Virus record (IMG/VR): IMGVR_UViG_3300033146_000244
Coordinates: 1 to 64,000 of that record
DNA: 64,000 nucleotides
Origin: a virus
Strand: one strand, 5' to 3'
Position 1 is the stretch's first letter; each line of letters begins with the position of its first letter. This document shows, one piece after another, positions 58,845 through 64,000 of this stretch. Under the pieces are notes generated by a model. It was not told the DNA's origin. It was given only the letters and a program-made list of their open reading frames with translations, and did not search any database. The translations under genes and the position numbers were made by a program.

Positions 58845-61049
58845 ATGACTACTCGCATGACAAAGCTAAGTAAGCTCTATAGAATAGACAGTAGTATAAT
58901 AGAGGATGTATATAAGCTAGCTAAGAAACATGACATACATATATACGATGCTTACACTGCATACCTACGGTACGACGCCCCCAGTGTAATAGATAAGCAC
59001 TGTGCCGATTTTTCCTTTAATCAGAAGATAGTTAGTTGGTACAAGAGTGATAGATACTTAGTTAATACAGAGAAGTACAGAGAAGCAGCAGAAACATTCC
59101 GAACTACTGGTAGTTACACGAACTTAAAACCAAATAAGCACCCTAATAGTGAGTACATGAAGTTCTGGGTAGAAGAGGCTCGTAGGAGTATATATGGGTT
59201 TCATATAGGTAATGACTGGATATCTGGTTATTACTATTTTTATTTGAATTATTCTCCTATAGATTTGGCGGTAGTATTGGACGATACATCTAGTAACGGT
59301 GCTATAAGGGGAGACCGTATAACTGACTTTGCTTCTATGTGGGACGGTGATTACTACTACTTTCACTATTTAGAAGAATGTGAACGTACTGGTAAACAAG
59401 CAGCAGTACTTAAGGCACGTGGTAGAGGATTTAGTTGGAAACACGCTTCTATGCTAGATAGAAACTTCTTCTTGATACCTAAGAGTAAGTCAATGGTGTA
59501 TGCTAGTAGTAAAGAATACTTGACTGGTAATGACGGTATATTAACTAAGGCTTGGTCTATAATGAGCCACTTAGATTTGAATACGGCTTGGGCTAAGAGA
59601 AGACAGGTTAAGAACACGCAGGACAGTAAGAGAGCATCGTTAGAACGGGTGAAAAACGGCGTAAAGACTGAAACTGGGTTCATGTCAGAAATATCTGGAA
59701 TTACACTGGGGGATAGTGTGCATAAGCTAAGAGGAAAGCGTAGTAAACTGATAATATTTGAAGAGTCTGGTAGTTTTAAGGACTTGGAGACTGCGTGGAT
59801 AGTTTCAGACCCAAGTGTTAAGCAAGGTAATATAGTGTTTGGTCTTAAGGTGGCATTTGGTACAGGAGGTGAAGAGGGTAGTCAGTTTGAAGGGTTGAAG
59901 AACTTATTTTATAAACCAGACGCTTTTAACGTGTTGTCTTTACCTAATGTATGGTCAGGTAATGCAGAACATAACAAGGTGGGGTGGTTTGCTCCTTCCT
60001 ACATTAACTTGGAAGGGCACTATGATAAAGATGGTAATAGTAATATAGAGGTTGGTAAGAAAGCAATAGAACAAGAAAGAGAAGATGCGTTAGTAAGTGG
60101 TGTAGCACCTAGTACATTCCAGAAGATGAAAGCAGAGAACCCCTTAGTGCCTGAAGATGCTATATTGAGGAGTACGCTGAGCCCTTTTCCGGTACAGATG
60201 CTATCAGAACATTTGGTCTTGCTGGAGACAGATACTGCTTATAGAGGTAAGGTTAGTAAGGGTACTTTATCCTTGACTATGGAAAATGAGGTTGTATGGC
60301 AAGAGGACTTGTTGAATAAAGTACATGTCATAGGCACTGATGATGTAAATAGCTTGAACGTAGATGGTGGTATAGAAGTTTATCAGCACCCACCAAGTAT
60401 GAAGGTTTCAAGAAATACGTTTATTATAGGGGTAGACCCGATAGACTTTGATAGGAATGAAGTTGGTAAGAACTTCTCTTTAGGTAGTATGTTTGTTATG
60501 AATACACTTACTGAGCAGATAGTAGCTGAGTATACTGGAAGACCTGCTAATGCTAATGATTTTTATGAGAACGTGAGGAGGTTATCTATGTATTATAATG
60601 CTAAGGTGATGTATGAGAATAACTTGAAAGGGTTGTATGTATATTTTACTAACAAGTTTAGTGAGCACATGTTATCTTTAAAGCCTACTATACTGCAGGA
60701 TACTAATGAGCAAATGAAGGTAGGTAATAGGAAGTATGGATTCACTGCTGCTGGTAATCAATCTTCAAGCATACTTAAGTATGGGAGACAACTTATAAAG
60801 GAGTGGTTAGAAAAGAGACTATCAGGCACAGACGATACTAGGTTACTATATACTATTAGAAGTGCTGGTCTGGTGCGAGAGTTGATAGATTGGCACGCAG
60901 ACGGTAACTATGATAGGGTAAGTGCGTTGATAGCTGTTATGATACATCTTGCTGATACTGATAGGACTAGGACTAGAAATGGTAGTAAATCTACTGAGGT
61001 AGATGTAGAGGCTCGTAATTTCTATAATAGGCCTTTTCTTGGGTGGTAG
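58845..61049 (+). CDS. terL: Terminase large subunit, 734 aa
   Basis: Motor and nuclease that packages DNA into the prohead. The ATPase has a Walker A-like LKARGRGFSWKHA (about 188-199) and Walker B LIIFEESGSF (about 302-311). The nuclease half begins with FIIGVDPIDFD (about 526-536), containing a metal-binding Asp. The size is in the range of crAss-like terminases. The N-terminal 100 residues contain helices similar to the two small upstream proteins. Two copies of the recurrent DNA motif lie within this gene, 0.7 kb apart and in opposite orientation. The portal gene follows after 77 bases. Confidence 0.93.
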   Translation: MTTRMTKLSKLYRIDSSIIEDVYKLAKKHDIHIYDAYTAYLRYDAPSVIDKHCADFSFNQKIVSWYKSDRYLVNTEKYREAAETFRTTGSYTNLKPNKHPNSEYMKFWVEEARRSIYGFHIGNDWISGYYYFYLNYSPIDLAVVLDDTSSNGAIRGDRITDFASMWDGDYYYFHYLEECERTGKQAAVLKARGRGFSWKHASMLDRNFFLIPKSKSMVYASSKEYLTGNDGILTKAWSIMSHLDLNTAWAKRRQVKNTQDSKRASLERVKNGVKTETGFMSEISGITLGDSVHKLRGKRSKLIIFEESGSFKDLETAWIVSDPSVKQGNIVFGLKVAFGTGGEEGSQFEGLKNLFYKPDAFNVLSLPNVWSGNAEHNKVGWFAPSYINLEGHYDKDGNSNIEVGKKAIEQEREDALVSGVAPSTFQKMKAENPLVPEDAILRSTLSPFPVQMLSEHLVLLETDTAYRGKVSKGTLSLTMENEVVWQEDLLNKVHVIGTDDVNSLNVDGGIEVYQHPPSMKVSRNTFIIGVDPIDFDRNEVGKNFSLGSMFVMNTLTEQIVAEYTGRPANANDFYENVRRLSMYYNAKVMYENNLKGLYVYFTNKFSEHMLSLKPTILQDTNEQMKVGNRKYGFTAAGNQSSSILKYGRQLIKEWLEKRLSGTDDTRLLYTIRSAGLVRELIDWHADGNYDRVSALIAVMIHLADTDRTRTRNGSKSTEVDVEARNFYNRPFLGW
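58980..58989 (+). repeat. Recurrent motif CCCAGTGTAA, site 7
   Basis: Sense orientation in terL, GCCCCCAGTGTAAT, coding APSVI. The A-tract is one base shorter than in sites 1-4. Confidence 0.75.
59701..59710 (-). repeat. Recurrent motif CCCAGTGTAA, site 8
   Basis: Antisense to terL: the coding strand reads TTACACTGGGGGAT, coding ITLGD. It is 0.7 kb from site 7 and opposed to it. Confidence 0.75.
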
Positions 61050-61114
61050 CACATACTACGGGTAGGTGTAATAGCTAAATCTATAGGGTTGTTTATTTTA
61101 TAGCAACAAATATG

Positions 61115-61122
61115 TAATTTTG
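61115..61122 (+). promoter_or_regulatory. Possible promoter -7 element just before portal ATG
   Basis: TAATTTTG followed by C matches the -7 consensus, but the best upstream partner (GTTG at 61088-61091) is 23 bp away rather than 20. The portal ATG lies only five bases downstream, so any transcript would be nearly leaderless. Confidence 0.35.
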
Positions 61123-61126
61123 CAAA

Positions 61127-63442
61127 ATGGGTAATGAATTTAAGCACACTACACTAAGTAGTATAAAAAGTAAGAAGGCTCTTAAGGAGTTCATAACGAG
61201 ATTAAAGAAAGGTAGTACACCAGAAGATTCTATAAGGAAGTCAATAGAGGAGAAAAATGAGAATTACGATTTACTGGTGGGGTTACTTAGGAAGAGTTCT
61301 TTAGAGAAGGCTTTTAATCCTATGAAACTAAAGGGTGAGGCAATAGAGATTCCATCAGAAGATGAAGTGATTACTATTATTAAACCATCTGTGAATGCGT
61401 TAATAGGAGAAGAGTTGGAGAGGAACTTTGAGTATAGAGCTTACTTGACTAACCCGTCTGATATATCGCAGAAGGAGGTTACTATGAAGGAGGAGTTTGC
61501 AAATAGGCTCAATTCGTTAGTAATGGATACTGAGTTGAAAGGTGATATGTTAAAGTTAGAGTTAGAGAAACTGAACCACTGGAAATCCTATTCTGCACAA
61601 GATGTAAGGGAAAGAGCAGCTAACCACATTATAACTGATTATAAGGAAAGATTAGAACTTAAGACAGCCTTTAAGGAGATGTGGAAAGATGTAATCGCTG
61701 TTAATGAGGAAGCGTGTCATGTAGGTCTTTATAACGGTAATGTTGTAGTAGATAGGATAGATACAAGAGATTTGGAGGTGTACCATCTAGGTAACTCTGC
61801 TAAGTTAGAAGAAGCAGGTGTAATAATATGGAGTAGGTACATGCAGCCTGGTATGATAATAGAACGTTACTATGATGTATTATCTAAGGCTGATGTAGCG
61901 TATGTAATGGGAGATACTGAGTCAAGACAACCAGAGATGAATAGTAGTACTAGCATACCGAGTATGACTGGTAGTGATAACTCATTGAGAGATGAAGGTG
62001 TATTAGTAATAGATACAGAGACTAATAGAGCTTCATCAATATATAGTAAGGCTGGTAAAGTAGATGGTGTACTTAATGTGACTACTACTTATGTCAGGAC
62101 GGTCAGACCAGTGTTAAATGTAACTGGTATCAATGACGAGGGTGAAGAGTGGACTAGGCTGGAGGATAAGAGTTATGAGTTAGACAGTGGTGAGACTAGC
62201 GTATTGAGATATGTTAATGAGTGGTATGAAGCTACAGAGATAGGTAACAATGTTTGGGTAGATATAAGACCATGTCCAGTACAAGTTACTGATATGAATA
62301 ATCTCAGTTTGAATAAACCACCTATTGTAGGATTTGTGCATAAGTATAGTAGTGTACGGGGACAATCTATTGTAGATGTGTTAAAACCTATTCAGTATGA
62401 ATGGGCTATATTCAGCAAGAAGATGTCGCATTTGTGGGCTAGAAATCTAGGTAAGTTAGTTAGAATAGATGTTAGTAAGATACCAACAGATATGAGCCGT
62501 GATGCGTTCTTCAATTGGATTAAATCGTTTGGTGTGATTTTAGAGAATCCCTTTGAGGAGAGTAATATGAATGGTGTTATGTCAGGGCAGTTCGGAAGTA
62601 GTGTTAGTGCTGTGGACGTAGATTTGAGTTCTTCTATACAAGGTGTGCTACAGCACATGATGTATTTACAACAGCTGGCTGACGATACAGTCGGTGTTAA
62701 TAGACAGAGGAGAGGAGAGTTAATGACTAGCGATGGTAAGGGTGTAACTCAGGAAGCTATAGGGCGTAGCAATAAGATGACAGAGGAGTTTTTCTATGAG
62801 CATGATAACGTAAAGAAAAGAGTGTTTGCGCTGGTATTGGAGTATGTTAAGTTGTCTGTGAAGAACGGTACGAATGTTAAAGCACAGTACATCTTGGGAG
62901 ATATGGCTAATGTAATATACGATACAGAAGGGAGTGGTTTTGAAGAGGCTTCTTTCGGTATTATGATTACAAATGGTAGAAAGCGACAAGAGCTAGAACA
63001 GATTTTCCAGCAACTCGCTCACGCTGCGATGCAGAGTGGTACTATTACTATTAGTCAAATTATGGAACTATACAACACTGATAGTATGAGTGAGAAAATA
63101 AACACATTGAAAACTAGAGAGGAGGAAAACAGAATAAGACGGGAGGAACAGCAGAAACAAGATAGAGAACTACAACAACAGTTACAACAAGCTATGTTAC
63201 AAGATAAGGAAGCAGATAGGAAGCATGAGATAGATATAGCTAATATAAAAGCACAGGCATCTATAGAGGTTGCTTTAATTAACGCAGACAAGCACGATAC
63301 AGCTACAGAGAGAGATGTGGAGAGAGATGCCAGTAATAATGCACATAAAGAAGCTACACTAGCACAGAGGAAACAAGAGAATCTGGATAGGCTTGGAATG
63401 GAGAGAGAGCGACTTAATGCTAGTAGGAGTAACAAAAAATAA
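61127..63442 (+). CDS. Portal protein, 771 aa
   Basis: Forms the dodecameric ring through which DNA enters and leaves the capsid. Evidence: position directly after TerL, length near that of crAss-like portals, and the stem/wing pattern with TQEAIGRSNKMTEEFFYEHD then RVFALVLEYVKLSV around residues 545-580. The last 150 residues are a Gln/Glu/Lys-rich coiled coil (REEQQKQDRELQQQLQQAML) that would form the inner barrel. No catalytic site is expected. Confidence 0.85.
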   Translation: MGNEFKHTTLSSIKSKKALKEFITRLKKGSTPEDSIRKSIEEKNENYDLLVGLLRKSSLEKAFNPMKLKGEAIEIPSEDEVITIIKPSVNALIGEELERNFEYRAYLTNPSDISQKEVTMKEEFANRLNSLVMDTELKGDMLKLELEKLNHWKSYSAQDVRERAANHIITDYKERLELKTAFKEMWKDVIAVNEEACHVGLYNGNVVVDRIDTRDLEVYHLGNSAKLEEAGVIIWSRYMQPGMIIERYYDVLSKADVAYVMGDTESRQPEMNSSTSIPSMTGSDNSLRDEGVLVIDTETNRASSIYSKAGKVDGVLNVTTTYVRTVRPVLNVTGINDEGEEWTRLEDKSYELDSGETSVLRYVNEWYEATEIGNNVWVDIRPCPVQVTDMNNLSLNKPPIVGFVHKYSSVRGQSIVDVLKPIQYEWAIFSKKMSHLWARNLGKLVRIDVSKIPTDMSRDAFFNWIKSFGVILENPFEESNMNGVMSGQFGSSVSAVDVDLSSSIQGVLQHMMYLQQLADDTVGVNRQRRGELMTSDGKGVTQEAIGRSNKMTEEFFYEHDNVKKRVFALVLEYVKLSVKNGTNVKAQYILGDMANVIYDTEGSGFEEASFGIMITNGRKRQELEQIFQQLAHAAMQSGTITISQIMELYNTDSMSEKINTLKTREEENRIRREEQQKQDRELQQQLQQAMLQDKEADRKHEIDIANIKAQASIEVALINADKHDTATERDVERDASNNAHKEATLAQRKQENLDRLGMERERLNASRSNKK

Positions 63443-63457
63443 TAAAGATATAATCGT

Positions 63458-64000
63458 ATGGATGTTAATGCACCAATCACAATAGATTTAGGTGAAGGTA
63501 ATGGAATAGATAACCCTGTGGACTTAGGGGCAACTAGTGCGGAAACGGGGGCTAATATTGGTATTACACTGGGAGAGCCACAGAGTGGCGATAAATTAGA
63601 GATAGGGAATAATGATGCACCTATAGAAGATGGTGTAAATAAGGAAGAAGTTGAGGTATCTAGTGGTGAAGAAGAGGGTACTAATGGAGAAGATAGATAT
63701 GATGAATCAAGTGTTGATGCGGGTGAGTTATCAAGATACTTACAAGATGAGGGTATATTACCAAAGGGTGATATAGGAGATGATTACAGTATGGACGACT
63801 TCCATGATGCTATGGAAGATAGGATAACTAGTGGTATAAAGAGTGGTGTAGAGAGTATATTAGCTGGAGCACCCAAAGAAGCAGTTGATTATTTTAATCA
63901 TCTTAAGAACGGTGGTAGCTTACAGGACTATCAAAGAGCAACGTCTTCTGACTATGGAAGTGTTGCAGCTGGTGCTTTAAAAGATAATGTAGGTTTACAA
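63458..64000 (+). CDS. Acidic protein, 5' part (possible head scaffold)
   Basis: The frame from ATG at 63458 is open to the window end (181 residues seen). The first 90 residues are acidic and low-complexity (VNKEEVEVSSGEEEGTNGED); the following part has short helices (ELSRYLQDEGILPKGD). Acidic disordered proteins directly after the portal gene are often scaffolds, and in crAss-like phages the capsid gene follows in this region. Recurrent motif site 9 lies near residue 37. Confidence 0.65.
   Translation, partial: MDVNAPITIDLGEGNGIDNPVDLGATSAETGANIGITLGEPQSGDKLEIGNNDAPIEDGVNKEEVEVSSGEEEGTNGEDRYDESSVDAGELSRYLQDEGILPKGDIGDDYSMDDFHDAMEDRITSGIKSGVESILAGAPKEAVDYFNHLKNGGSLQDYQRATSSDYGSVAAGALKDNVGLQ
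63564..63573 (-). repeat. Recurrent motif CCCAGTGTAA, site 9
   Basis: Antisense to its gene: the coding strand reads ATTACACTGGGAGA, coding ITLGE in a disordered acidic region. Confidence 0.75.

Noticed and set aside
6816-63573. PSVN as a shared protein motif such as a protease cleavage site.
   Set aside because: Copies also occur antisense (coding ITLG) and once between genes, so the common feature is the DNA, not the peptide.
1-64000. Stop-codon reassignment, as found in some crAss-like phages.
   Set aside because: TAG (first gene, terS candidate), TAA (portal) and TGA (83-aa gene at 58022) all end well-formed genes, and long genes show no in-frame stop of any kind.

Overview
The window is a stretch of a large, AT-rich double-stranded DNA phage genome, most probably a crAss-like phage (Crassvirales) of a Bacteroidota host. 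The main evidence is a 4711-residue virion-type RNA polymerase with a DFDFD metal-binding motif, flanked by two other giant cargo-like proteins. There is also a TerL-portal pair with crAss-like sizes and order, and a long opposite-strand replication block with family A polymerase, DnaB-like helicase, DnaG-like primase, ligase, SSB-like protein and dUTPase. Promoters match the Bacteroidota form TTTG-N20-TAnnTTTG, and leaders are A-rich with no Shine-Dalgarno sequence. TAA, TAG and TGA all end genes, so the code looks standard. The major capsid and tail genes are not here. Genes run off both ends, so this is part of a larger genome.

Layout. Positions 1-22415 (+ strand) carry four virion genes: an open-ended Gln-rich protein, a 932-aa protein, the giant polymerase/zincin protein and a 1353-aa partner. 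The last three probably form one transcript from a promoter at 1276-1307. They end at a terminator at 22447-22480, where transcription from both sides converges.

Positions 22483-55919 (- strand) hold about 50 tightly packed genes. From right to left these are an AbrB-like first gene, small and secreted proteins, a second glucosaminidase-like lipoprotein-sized protein, a PemK/MazF-like protein, a DUF2135-like protein, a tRNA-like element and a lysis group (membrane-anchored GH73-type hydrolase, small membrane protein, coiled-coil membrane protein). Then come the replication genes (PolA, Sak4-like ATPase, ligase, helicase, candidate loader, SSB-like, primase), a GP88-family protein, a von Willebrand A protein, a GroES-like protein, a class II ribonucleotide reductase with a mini-intein, and dUTPase.

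Positions 55920-57091 are noncoding: a G-poor tract, 10-bp iterons, long AT repeats, palindromes and a host-type promoter. This is the best candidate here for a replication origin and divergent control region. Positions 57092-64000 (+ strand) hold a PD-(D/E)XK nuclease, small helical proteins, a TerS candidate, TerL, portal and the start of an acidic protein that may be the scaffold.

The most unusual signal is a DNA motif, CCCAGTGTAA (usually extended to CCCCCAGTGTAAAT). It occurs eight times exactly and once as a variant, on both strands, inside unrelated genes and once between genes. Within genes it mostly falls in segments that look like interdomain linkers, which points to selection on the DNA or RNA rather than on the proteins.
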